A stretch of 64,000 nucleotides of DNA. Origin: Saprospiraceae bacterium. Its GTDB lineage: Bacteria; Bacteroidota; Bacteroidia; Chitinophagales; Saprospiraceae. Positions 49,730 through 57,691 of this stretch are shown piece by piece. Position 1 is the stretch's first letter, and every line of letters begins with the position of its first letter. Under the pieces are notes generated by a model that saw nothing but the letters and a program-made list of their open reading frames with translations, was not told where the DNA came from and ran no database searches. The translations under genes and the position numbers were made by a program. The DNA lies in NCBI GenBank assembly GCA_016714985.1, contig JADKBS010000003.1, forward strand, positions 1 through 64,000. The letters run 5' to 3'.

Positions 49730-49858
49730 GTAACTGCTTAGGAGGGTGTGGGAGGAGAGAGAAAAATGAATTTTTTTCTCTCTCCTCCCACATTTTGGGG
49801 TATTTTTTGGGAAAAAATGAAAATTTTTCCCAAAAAACACCTCCTGCTAAGGAGTTAC
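49730..49858. mobile_element. MITE-like element, copy C (129 bp) with perfect 8-bp target duplication
   Basis: The ends are GTAACTGCTTAGGAGG and CCTGCTAAGGAGTTAC. Exact 8-bp copies of CTTCTCGC flank it (49722-49729 and 49859-49866). The interior has two hairpins: GTGGGAGGAGAGAGAAAAA with TTTTTCTCTCTCCTCCCAC, and GTATTTTTTGGGAAAAA with TTTTTCCCAAAAAACAC. This is the most complete of the three copies. Confidence 0.93.
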
Positions 49859-49982
49859 CTTCTCGCCATAAATAAAAGGATTCTTTGGAAGGGGCGAAGG
49901 GCCAATTGAGCAGGATAGCCATGCAACATGGCTATGCATTTTTACGCAAGACAAGCACAAAGGTTGTGCCAGCATACAAGAA

Positions 49983-50426
49983 TCATAACAGTGCCCAGCG
50001 CTTTAATTTCACTAACAACGTCTGGTCATTATTGCCAAGCTCGACCCTAACTTCCTCCCATGTTGGGAGTCGCCATTTGGAAGGAGGAGTCTTGGAAAAA
50101 CCATAAGGTTCCGTTGGCACACCGACTAGGTTTTTGTCAAGTTTCTTATTGTTGTTTTCGTCCAAAAAAACGGCAAACGCATAACTGCCAGCGGGCAGGT
50201 CTTCTATTTCCCCTTCAACAGTTCCCTGGCTGTCGGCCTTGAAATTGTACAGCACCGCCTTTTCTTCTTGCATGAAATCGGAACGGGAGCCGTACAGCGC
50301 CAATCGCACAGTGCCCCCTGTTTTTTCAATGCCTTCAAAGCGAAGGGTCAGCTTTCTGCCCATCTCCAGTTTTGAAGAATGCAATGCAAAGTTAGATAGG
50401 TATAGTGATAAAAATATCCACTTCAT
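49983..50426 (-). CDS. DUF2141-like exported protein
   Basis: A 147-residue protein with an N-terminal hydrophobic signal (residues 1-16). The body matches the DUF2141 pattern: LTLRFEGIEKTGGTVRLALY, DLPAGSYAFAVFLDENNNKK and LVGVPTEPYGFSKTPP, including the conserved DxNxNxKxD-like calcium-type loop. The fold is a small beta-sandwich. DUF2141 proteins are secreted, of unknown function. A 13-bp gap separates it from the hydrolase tail upstream. Confidence 0.85.
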   Translation of the reverse strand: MKWIFLSLYLSNFALHSSKLEMGRKLTLRFEGIEKTGGTVRLALYGSRSDFMQEEKAVLYNFKADSQGTVEGEIEDLPAGSYAFAVFLDENNNKKLDKNLVGVPTEPYGFSKTPPSKWRLPTWEEVRVELGNNDQTLLVKLKRWALL

Positions 50427-50439
50427 AAAAACTTAATAT

Positions 50440-50660
50440 TCAATGAATTAATGAGGCTCGTTTTGGTGAAACGCCGCTTTCGCAGAGCATTTCGATAATC
50501 CTTGCCGAAATCACCGTGGATTTTGTCCACATGATGAAATGGTCTTCGCCCTCCAGCATCTGCACCTGCAATGGTCGGCTGTTGACGAGCATCCTCCTCG
50601 CAAAATCAGCGTTTTCTGCTGGCACAAGGCTGTCTTTTGTTCCTTGGATGATCGCACGGG
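50440..50660 (-). pseudogene. Out-of-frame C-terminus of the alpha/beta hydrolase
   Basis: Read one frame from the main hydrolase gene, this stretch encodes RAIIQGTKDSLVPAENADFA, then LEGEDHFIMWTKS, containing the catalytic Asp (GTKDSLVP) and His (GEDHF) of the fold. The reading frame is lost at the GGGG run 50658-50661; one additional G (C on the coding strand) restores it. The displaced part ends at 50440. Confidence 0.8.
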
Positions 50661-51413
50661 GCAGCGGATGTCGGCCCAGAAGGACAGCATGTCTTCCAGC
50701 TCCTTTTTCAAGGGTAGAATCTCTTGGTTGCTTACCCGGAATGCAGGCGGAAGCATCCAGCGAAGTGCCCACCAGTCAAGCGGCCTCGCCCACCAGTAAT
50801 CCGGTTCCAATGTAGGGTCAATAGAGCCTGCAACGATGACAAGCCCATCCACTAATTCAGGGAAGTCAATGGCCATGCGGGCGATGAGCGGGCCGCCATA
50901 GCTATGGCCAACTAGGATGGCCTTCTTGCCGGGCGTCCGGTATTTTTCAACCAATGGGCGTAGCTGCTCGGCCTGTGCGGTCAGCGAACGCTCCGCTTTT
51001 CCGAAATCGGAAAAGCCGAACCCTGGCCTGTCAACTGTAATGACGAGGGCCTGCTTTGTCAGGTTCGTGTCGGCCAAATAATCAAGCATGGCATCCGACG
51101 AGCCGGGTGAGCCATGCACCATCAGCACCAAAGCCTCGCCAGGGGCACCGCTTTTGGTATAATGGATGTTTCGGCCATTTAATGCATAGGTGCCGAACTG
51201 GACGTCCGTCTGACCCTTCGAAGCGAGGATAGCTTTTTGCTCCGCATCGTTCTTGCGAAACTTTAGGAATTCCATTTGGCAGGTGACAAGCAGCCCAGCG
51301 CATAATACGACAGCAATGGCTTGGCGTTTTTTTAATTTCAATGCAAAAGGTTTTCCTGAAAACAAACGAACGGGAAAAAGTTTGAACAGCGCTCGGCTTC
51401 CATCCTTGTTCAT
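50511..51413 (-). CDS. Alpha/beta hydrolase, frame broken before the catalytic Asp and His
   Basis: This 300-residue reading frame encodes an N-terminal membrane anchor (residues 32-48), then an alpha/beta hydrolase core: VLMVHGSPGSSDAML (oxyanion hole), VDRPGFGFSDFG and AILVGHSYGGPLIARMA with the nucleophilic Ser. After FWADIRCP the frame shifts at 50658-50661, and the last ~55 residues are unrelated to the family. The genuine tail, holding the catalytic Asp and His, is one frame over to 50440. It overlaps the DinB-like gene by 4 bp (ATGA). As written the protein would be inactive. Confidence 0.8.
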   Translation of the reverse strand: MNKDGSRALFKLFPVRLFSGKPFALKLKKRQAIAVVLCAGLLVTCQMEFLKFRKNDAEQKAILASKGQTDVQFGTYALNGRNIHYTKSGAPGEALVLMVHGSPGSSDAMLDYLADTNLTKQALVITVDRPGFGFSDFGKAERSLTAQAEQLRPLVEKYRTPGKKAILVGHSYGGPLIARMAIDFPELVDGLVIVAGSIDPTLEPDYWWARPLDWWALRWMLPPAFRVSNQEILPLKKELEDMLSFWADIRCPVRSSKEQKTALCQQKTLILRGGCSSTADHCRCRCWRAKTISSCGQNPR

Positions 51414-51928
51414 TTCGCTGGCGGGGGCATTAGGCCGTGTTCTTCAACGGTCGTGACGCCAAACTGGCTCAGGTGGTGCACCACATGTTTGAAATGGATG
51501 AGCCGCCATTCTTCCTCGTTCAATGGCCCAAAGACCACATGGTTGGTGGTCATGCCGGGGTTCGCCGCGCAGTAGACATTGAAATCGTCCCAGCGCTGCC
51601 AATATTCCACGATGGCCGCTTCCAAGCTGGGCGTACGCAATGGCGGCAATTCACCTTCTGGCGGCATGGCCGGATGCTGGAAGTGGTGGCGCATCGCCAT
51701 GTTGGAGGTCAGAAAACGGCGAAACTGTGGTAGCCTATCGGCTGGCGTGATGACGGGCGTCTTCCAGCGCTCCATCGCCCCATCAATGGCCCAAGTGAGG
51801 TGTTCAACCATGTGCTGCGGCGTCAGGTTGCCCCAATGCGCCTTGGCACCTGGCGTCAGCTTTTTCAGCAGGCGGTCCAATTGGTTTTCAAAAAAAACGT
51901 TCGCATGGGCGAGGGTAAGTTCTTGCAT
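51410..51928 (-). CDS. DinB-like protein (DUF1569-type)
   Basis: A 172-residue four-helix protein. Segments LTPQHMVEHLTWAIDGAMER and LIHFKHVVHHLSQFG carry the spaced His residues of the DinB/YfiT-like fold, which usually bind a metal. ANPGMTTNHVVFGPLNEEEW is typical of the DUF1569 group. Its reaction is unknown; relatives include thiol-dependent transferases. The ATG at 51928 (MQELTLAHANVF) is preferred over 51949. It overlaps the hydrolase start by four bases, so the two genes form a coupled pair. Confidence 0.78.
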   Translation of the reverse strand: MQELTLAHANVFFENQLDRLLKKLTPGAKAHWGNLTPQHMVEHLTWAIDGAMERWKTPVITPADRLPQFRRFLTSNMAMRHHFQHPAMPPEGELPPLRTPSLEAAIVEYWQRWDDFNVYCAANPGMTTNHVVFGPLNEEEWRLIHFKHVVHHLSQFGVTTVEEHGLMPPPAK

Positions 51929-52048
51929 ATCGTAAATAGTTGTTGGCAAAGATAAGTACGAGACAAGCGTCGGCTTGGATTTTTTGTTGGCGAAACGGCG
52001 AAAGTTGCGATTTTGCAGGGCATTTTTTCAACCTAAAAACATAGCGAC

Positions 52049-52558
52049 ATGAGCCAGTTCTCCCCCAACGATTTCATCCTGTGCCCCATCCAACCCACTG
52101 ACAACCCACAAGTCGCCCGCATCATTCGGACGGTGATGACTGAGTTTGGGGCCGTGGGCGAGGGCTACTCTATCATGGACCCAGAGGTGGATGATATGCA
52201 TGGGGCATACGCCAACCCGAGAATGGCATTTTACGTTGTTTCTCGGAAAGAAAAAGGCGGTGAGGTCTTTGGTTGCGGCGGCATAGGCCCGTTAATTGGC
52301 GGCGAAGCGGGTGTCTGCGAGCTAAAGAAAATGTACTTCCTACCAGCATTGCGGGGGCTTGGCTTTGGCCAACTGATGGTCGCCACCTGCCTTGAAAAAG
52401 CAAAGGAACTTGGCTACCGCCGATGCTACCTCGAAACGGTCGAGCGCATGTCGCAGGCCAATCGGCTTTATCAAAAAATGGGCTTTGAGAAAATCTGTGG
52501 CCCAATGGGCGCCACAGGGCATGGGGGGTGCGATTCGTGGTATGTAAAGGAGGTATGA
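52049..52558 (+). CDS. GNAT-family N-acetyltransferase
   Basis: A 169-residue acetyl-CoA-dependent acyltransferase of the GNAT fold. The CoA-binding motif A is LKKMYFLPALRGLGFGQLMV (R/Q-x-x-G-x-G/A type), followed by RCYLETVERMSQANRLYQKMGFEKI in motif B. The length is normal for a single domain. The substrate cannot be predicted. The closing GGCDSWYVKEV is common in this subgroup. It ends six bases from the stop of the EW-repeat gene, in convergent orientation. Confidence 0.9.
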   Translation: MSQFSPNDFILCPIQPTDNPQVARIIRTVMTEFGAVGEGYSIMDPEVDDMHGAYANPRMAFYVVSRKEKGGEVFGCGGIGPLIGGEAGVCELKKMYFLPALRGLGFGQLMVATCLEKAKELGYRRCYLETVERMSQANRLYQKMGFEKICGPMGATGHGGCDSWYVKEV

Positions 52559-52563
52559 GGGTG

Positions 52564-53121
52564 CTATTGCTTCGGCGTGCTGTTGAACATCACCACAAAC
52601 ATCAGCATCATCTTCATTTCAAAGGAAACCTTTTCGCTCAGGCGGTCTTCGATGGCCCAGTCACGGGGGTCACGCTCGTAGGTGGTTTGCATGAGGAAAT
52701 CGCCCTCGTTGGAGCTGCGCAACAGCCATTCGTCGAACTGGTTGCTCCATTTTGACTTCAGGGTGAGCGTGGTCGTGTTATCGGTGATGCGCCACTCCTT
52801 GAATTGGCCGGGCCATATCGTGCGGGCAGTGACGATGGTGTTGTTGCCCCGCAGTTCCCATTCTTCCAGGTTGTCCTTCCATTTCAGCTTGATGGTACCA
52901 AAGGCATCGCCAATGCGGTAATCCCATTCCGACCAGTCATCTTCCCGGAGTTGCCAAGTGATTTTGAGAGTGCCCTCGTCTTCGTTGCCTTCTTCGTCCT
53001 CGGCATAAAAACGCCACTCTACAAAGCTGTCGTCGTAATAACTCGAAATGCCAATGAGGTACTGGGCCTGTAACTGAAGCGCCAAAAAGCAAAGGATGGG
53101 AAGCAGGAAAGTTCTTTTCAT
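52564..53121 (-). CDS. Exported protein with 22-residue Trp (EW) repeats
   Basis: A 185-residue protein with a signal peptide (residues 1-20, LQLQAQ); the ATG at 53121 places it at the N-terminus. I do not recognise a family. From residue 56 to 155 it shows a regular 22-residue unit: EW pairs end at Trp66, 88, 110 and 132 (and Trp155), and a second Trp lies at 81, 103 and 125. Each unit reads roughly W-x(4)-[LF]-x-EW followed by a polar strand rich in Thr. It looks like a small beta-repeat structure. Function unknown. Confidence 0.72.
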   Translation of the reverse strand: MKRTFLLPILCFLALQLQAQYLIGISSYYDDSFVEWRFYAEDEEGNEDEGTLKITWQLREDDWSEWDYRIGDAFGTIKLKWKDNLEEWELRGNNTIVTARTIWPGQFKEWRITDNTTTLTLKSKWSNQFDEWLLRSSNEGDFLMQTTYERDPRDWAIEDRLSEKVSFEMKMMLMFVVMFNSTPKQ

Positions 53122-53174
53122 CGAAGGAAACGGTTTGTCAGCGTAATCAAAGATAAGGGGAAATAGGGGATTGC

Positions 53175-53213
53175 ACAAAAAAGGGCAATACTCCCTGTCA
53201 GTATTGCCCTTTT
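53175..53213 (-). terminator. Intrinsic terminator downstream of the giant protease/adhesin gene
   Basis: AAAAGGGCAATAC (53179-53191) pairs with GTATTGCCCTTTT (53201-53213); on the minus strand the second arm is followed by six T. It lies 20 bases past the stop at 53233. Confidence 0.88.
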
Positions 53214-53232
53214 GCATTTCAAGATGATGCGC

Positions 53233-56200
53233 TTATCTGCTAACCACCAACTTCCTTGCGCCCCAATGCTCCCCGCCCCGCACCCGCAGCAGGTAAGTGC
53301 CACTGGCCAGCCCTTGCAGGTTGAGCGGTAATTGCGCAGCGCCCACCCCCTCCGTTTGCGAAGCAAAAACCTGTCGTCCCACAACGTCGTAAACCGCCAT
53401 CTCCAAGTCGGCAAAGATGGGCAGGTCAAGTTTTACAAGGAAAAGGCCATCGCTGGGGTTGGGTGCTACTTCAAAAATGAGGTTTCCAGATGCCTCACCC
53501 ACCGCACTCACATCCACGACGACCTCACCAGTGAAGGTGCAGCCGTTTTCGTCCTTGACCACCACTTGGTAGGTGCCGAGTGGCAGGTTGGGGAAGGTGT
53601 TGCTGGGCTGGAAGCTAGCCCCGCTATTGATGGAATAGGAAAGTGCCCCGGTGCCACCGCTTGCCAGGATGGTCAGGTTGTTCAGTGCTAACTGGAAGTT
53701 CGCCGTGATTTCGTCCGGCTCCAGCAAAGCAACGGATGGCGCTTCGAAAACCTCGCCTGTCGCATCCTTCACAGAAATAGTATAGTCGCCGGGGGCGAGG
53801 CCCGTGAACAGGTTTTGCGCCGTGAATGCCCCACCGTTCAAGGCGTATTGGTAAGGTGGAGTGCCGCCCGTGACACCCGCCACTTCTATCTGTCCGTCAA
53901 TGTCGTTATGGCAGCTCACTTCTTCAATGGATAGGTTCACGCCTATCATCGCATTCACTGTTACAGCAGTGGTGGTGGTGCATCCCTGCTCGTCACGGAT
54001 GGTGACGATAAAGCTGCCATTGGTAGTGGCTTCCAGCACATTGCTGTCTTCAAAAGAAGCGCCATTGAGGCTGTACTCGTAATCGCCCGTGCCGCCCGTG
54101 CCAGTAGCAGTAATGGTTGAACCTATGACCGTGGCCGTCACAACGAGCAATGGCGGGTCAACAATAATGATGTTCGGGGCAGTGGTCACGGCTCCATCGT
54201 TGCCTTTCACGGATACCGAATAGGTGCCCGCACTTAATCCAGAAAAGGTATTGCTCGACTGATAGGCCCCACCGTTGAGGCTATAAGTGTAGGGCGGAAG
54301 ACCGCCGCTGCCGTTCACCGTGATGACCCCATCCGAGCCGCCGTGGCAGCTTACTGGTTGTGATACTGATACGAAGATGTTTGGTGGCAGACCGCCTACG
54401 AAAACGCTTACCTCCTTTGTGCAGCCATTTGCATCCACCACCGTGACCGTATGCGAGCCGTTGGGCACGCTGGCGAAGGTATTGCTGCCTTGCAAGGCTC
54501 CGTTGTCCAATTGGTATTGGTAGGGCGGGGTACCGCCGCTCGCAGCCACCGTCACCGTTTGGTTGGCGGCGCTGGGAGCCACCACCAATGCGGGCGGGGC
54601 CGTCAAATTGACGGTAGTGGTAGAAGTGAAGCCACCACTGTCCTTGATAGTGAGCGTATAGTTGCCTGCGGCGAGGTTGCTGAAAACATTGCTGTTCTGG
54701 AACGGCCCACCGTTCAAACTGTACTGATAACCGGGTACGCCCCCTGTGCCAACTGCTGTAATTTGTCCATCTGAGCCACCGGGGCAATCAATGGGCTGCG
54801 AAACACTGCCACTGACCGCCACGGCTTGAACAGTAACTATGACGTTTAGGCTTATCAAGCAACCGTTGGCATCCCTCACGGTAATGGTATGGCTGCCACT
54901 GGCAACGGATATGAAGCTATTGCTGTTTTGGAACGCCCCACCGTCTAGGCTGTACTGCAAGCTGCCCGTGCCGCCCGATGCCGTCACGGTCACAGTGTAG
55001 CCCGTTGCAATTGCTGTCCCTGTGATTTGCGGCGGTGCCGACAGGGTGATGGCTTGCGAGTTTTGTGTCAGCCCGTCGGCATCCTGGATGGTGGCCGTGT
55101 AGGTGCCCGCTGCAAGGTTGTTGAACACGTTGCTGTTCTGGAAAGCTCCACCGTTCAAGCTGTACTCGTATGGGGCCATACCGCCGCTGGCCGTCACGGT
55201 GATTTGGCCGTCTGTTCCGTCGAAGCAGTCGAGCATGCCCGTCACCATAGCCGATACTACGATGTTGTTCGTGAAAACAGTGGCTGAGGCCGTGGCGGTG
55301 CAGCCGTTGTCGTCCATGACGGTGAGCGTATAAGTGCCATTCGGCAAATTGTTGAACACGTTGCTGTTTTGCGGGGCACCACTGCCAATGCTGTACTGCA
55401 AGAAGCCCGTACCGCCCGTGGCCGTCACGGTGATGGTATTGCCCGTGGCCGTTGCAGCGGCCGTCAACTGAGGAGGGTTTGTAATGACAAGAACATCCGA
55501 CGTTCGGGAAAATCCTGCTGCATCAAATACTTCAACAGTGTAGCTGCCAGGGCCGAGGTTTGGGAAGACATTGCTGCTTTGGTATGCACCGCCATTCAAA
55601 CTGTATTCATAAGGAAGCAGGCCGCCGAAGGCCGTAGCCGTAATTGTGGCGTCATTTTCATCAAAACAACTGATTCCATTGGTTATTAAAGCCGTTATGC
55701 TAAGTCCGTTTACGGCTACAATAGCCGCAGAAGTGGCCGTACAGATATTTTCGTCCGAGACGGTTATGGTGTAAGTGCCATTGGTTACATGGGTGAATAT
55801 ATTGCTGATTTGCGGAGCACCACCGATGCTGTACTGCAAGCTGCCCGTGCCACCCGTGGCAGCAACGGTGATGGTGTCCATGTTGACAATGGCCATGGCC
55901 GTCAATGGCGTCGGGCTGCTGACGGTAACCGCATTAGTAGTTTGGGTGAAACCGTCGGCATCCATCACTTGAATGGTATAGCTGCCAGGACCGAGGTTCT
56001 GGAACACATTGCTGTTTTGCGGAGCACCGCCGTTCAAGCTGTACTGGAAGTCGGGTGAGCCACCCGATACCATGACGGTAATGGTCGCATCGTTTTCCCC
56101 AAAGCAACTGATGCCGCTGGTCAGGTTGGCCGACACGATGAGTGTGTTTACTGCAACTGTGGCCATCGTGGTGGCCGTGCAGTCATTGCCATCTGTGACG

Positions 56201-56436
56201 GTGACGGTATAAGTGCCATTGGCTACGCCATTGAAGACGTTGCTGTTTTGCGGAGCACCGCCGATGCTGTACTGCCAACTGCCCGTGCCGCCACTGGCCA
56301 CCACGGTAATGACATCGTTGCTCACACTGGCCGATGCGCTCAGGGCAGGAGGTGCGGTGATATCAACGGTGTTGGCGGAAATGATGAAGCCCGTGTTATC
56401 CTTCACGCCAAGGAGTAAGTGCCAGGGGCAGGCCAC
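53233..56436 (-). CDS. C-terminal part: SprB-like repeats and T9SS sorting domain
   Basis: This uninterrupted 1067-codon segment holds about thirteen of the SprB-like beta units. They alternate between a form with ISCFGENDATITV ... YSLNGG and a form with TITVTATGGTGSLQYSIGG, giving about seven pairs. The last ~85 residues (FEVAPNPSDGLFLVKLDLPI then GLASGTYLLRVRGG) are a type-A T9SS C-terminal domain, so export to the surface by type IX is expected. The start shown is arbitrary: it is the first in-frame codon past a break, and the true protein continues from the segments upstream. Confidence 0.85.
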   Translation of the reverse strand: MACPWHLLLGVKDNTGFIISANTVDITAPPALSASASVSNDVITVVASGGTGSWQYSIGGAPQNSNVFNGVANGTYTVTVTDGNDCTATTMATVAVNTLIVSANLTSGISCFGENDATITVMVSGGSPDFQYSLNGGAPQNSNVFQNLGPGSYTIQVMDADGFTQTTNAVTVSSPTPLTAMAIVNMDTITVAATGGTGSLQYSIGGAPQISNIFTHVTNGTYTITVSDENICTATSAAIVAVNGLSITALITNGISCFDENDATITATAFGGLLPYEYSLNGGAYQSSNVFPNLGPGSYTVEVFDAAGFSRTSDVLVITNPPQLTAAATATGNTITVTATGGTGFLQYSIGSGAPQNSNVFNNLPNGTYTLTVMDDNGCTATASATVFTNNIVVSAMVTGMLDCFDGTDGQITVTASGGMAPYEYSLNGGAFQNSNVFNNLAAGTYTATIQDADGLTQNSQAITLSAPPQITGTAIATGYTVTVTASGGTGSLQYSLDGGAFQNSNSFISVASGSHTITVRDANGCLISLNVIVTVQAVAVSGSVSQPIDCPGGSDGQITAVGTGGVPGYQYSLNGGPFQNSNVFSNLAAGNYTLTIKDSGGFTSTTTVNLTAPPALVVAPSAANQTVTVAASGGTPPYQYQLDNGALQGSNTFASVPNGSHTVTVVDANGCTKEVSVFVGGLPPNIFVSVSQPVSCHGGSDGVITVNGSGGLPPYTYSLNGGAYQSSNTFSGLSAGTYSVSVKGNDGAVTTAPNIIIVDPPLLVVTATVIGSTITATGTGGTGDYEYSLNGASFEDSNVLEATTNGSFIVTIRDEQGCTTTTAVTVNAMIGVNLSIEEVSCHNDIDGQIEVAGVTGGTPPYQYALNGGAFTAQNLFTGLAPGDYTISVKDATGEVFEAPSVALLEPDEITANFQLALNNLTILASGGTGALSYSINSGASFQPSNTFPNLPLGTYQVVVKDENGCTFTGEVVVDVSAVGEASGNLIFEVAPNPSDGLFLVKLDLPIFADLEMAVYDVVGRQVFASQTEGVGAAQLPLNLQGLASGTYLLRVRGGEHWGARKLVVSR

Positions 56437-57691
56437 TGAACACGTTGTTACTTTGGTAAGGACCGGCGTTCAGGCTGTATTCAAGCGGTGCGTTGCCGCC
56501 ATTGGCCGACACGGTGATTTGGCCGTTGTTTGCGCCAGCGCAATTGATGGGCTGCGTGAGGTCGGCAGAGGCTGAAAGGGTATTTTGGATGATGGTGATA
56601 TGGAAAACTTGGGCATGTAGCCAATGACTGTTGTTGTTCTGGAAGTCGAATTCAAACTCGTCGGTGCTCGTCATGCTGCCATCGTGCTGATAGGTCAGCA
56701 GCCCTGCGTCAATATCGGCTTGGGTAAATATCCCACCCACGGTAAGTCCCACGCCGTTCAGGGACAGTTCGCCGTTGGCTGGTGTTGTAAGCAAGGTAAA
56801 AACTAGGTCGGCGGCAGGTGTGCCTTGGCCTTGGAGGTAGGTGTTCGATATGACCCCACCCTGGTTTTGGACTACTGAGATAACATTGTTTTGAAGGAGC
56901 GCCGCTGCGGGCGAAGTAGTTGTTCCGCAAATCTCCAGTGACCAAGCAAGCAGGCCACCACCATCGTCATCGAAATTGTCGGTGATGCGCAGCGTCCAAT
57001 TGCCTTGGGCATTTTGCCCGGCGAAGGCCGAAAACGCTTCCAATGGCTTATAGTTTCCGCTGATGGCAGGTGCCATGCTGCCACATGTGCTCTCGAACTG
57101 TACGGCGGTATTGCTAAACGAATCACCAAAGCTGGCGTTGATGTCGTCGCCTGAACAGCCGAAGTTCGAGGCAGGCACACCCGGCTTGTCGAACACCACC
57201 CTCATTGTATTTTGTGGAGAAACCAATTTTACGTCCAAATCACCGATATAGGTGTGGTCAATGTTCATGGTTGTTTTCACAGAAACGATGGGCTGGTTGA
57301 ATGTCACGTTCATCGTCTGCGTTACTGTGCTCGCTGTGTTTGGGATGGCCAGCGGCATGCCCGTAGCATTGAAGACCTGGCAACCATTGCCAATAAAATG
57401 GAAGGCATTGAATGCAGCAAAACTGCTCTCACTGCAGGGGTTGATGGCCTTCACCCGCCAATAGTAAACCTCCAATAGGCTCAATGGTGTGGACACCGCA
57501 TAGCTGGTGGTCGGCACCGTTGCCGTCGCAAAAAGCGATGAAAAATTGGGCGAGGTCGAAACTTCCACCAAATAGGATGCAGCCTGTGGCACTGCCCACC
57601 AAGTGAGTGTTGGCAGGGTTGTGATCACTGCGTGCCGTCTGCGGGGGTGCTGAGGGTCGGTGCAGCACTCACTGCCGAGCACTATCGGCAC
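56396..57691 (-). CDS. Middle part: P-domain-like and cadherin-like region of the giant protein
   Basis: A 431-codon open segment. It contains a fibronectin-like part (LTWWAVPQAASYLVEVSTSP), a P/HomoB-type beta region (NHTYIGDLDVKLVSPQNT-like, DNFDDDGGGLLAWSLEICGT), and a cadherin-like repeat (GTPAADLVFTLLTTPANGEL then GGIFTQADIDAGLLTYQHDG). It ends inside the first SprB unit at SNNVFSGL, after which the frame breaks. Its first ~20 residues are in a wrong frame: the neighbouring frame reads SAAPTLSTPADGTQ, the expected start of the fibronectin-like segment. Not an independent gene. Confidence 0.7.
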   Translation of the reverse strand: MPIVLGSECCTDPQHPRRRHAVITTLPTLTWWAVPQAASYLVEVSTSPNFSSLFATATVPTTSYAVSTPLSLLEVYYWRVKAINPCSESSFAAFNAFHFIGNGCQVFNATGMPLAIPNTASTVTQTMNVTFNQPIVSVKTTMNIDHTYIGDLDVKLVSPQNTMRVVFDKPGVPASNFGCSGDDINASFGDSFSNTAVQFESTCGSMAPAISGNYKPLEAFSAFAGQNAQGNWTLRITDNFDDDGGGLLAWSLEICGTTTSPAAALLQNNVISVVQNQGGVISNTYLQGQGTPAADLVFTLLTTPANGELSLNGVGLTVGGIFTQADIDAGLLTYQHDGSMTSTDEFEFDFQNNNSHWLHAQVFHITIIQNTLSASADLTQPINCAGANNGQITVSANGGNAPLEYSLNAGPYQSNNVFSGLPLALTPWREG

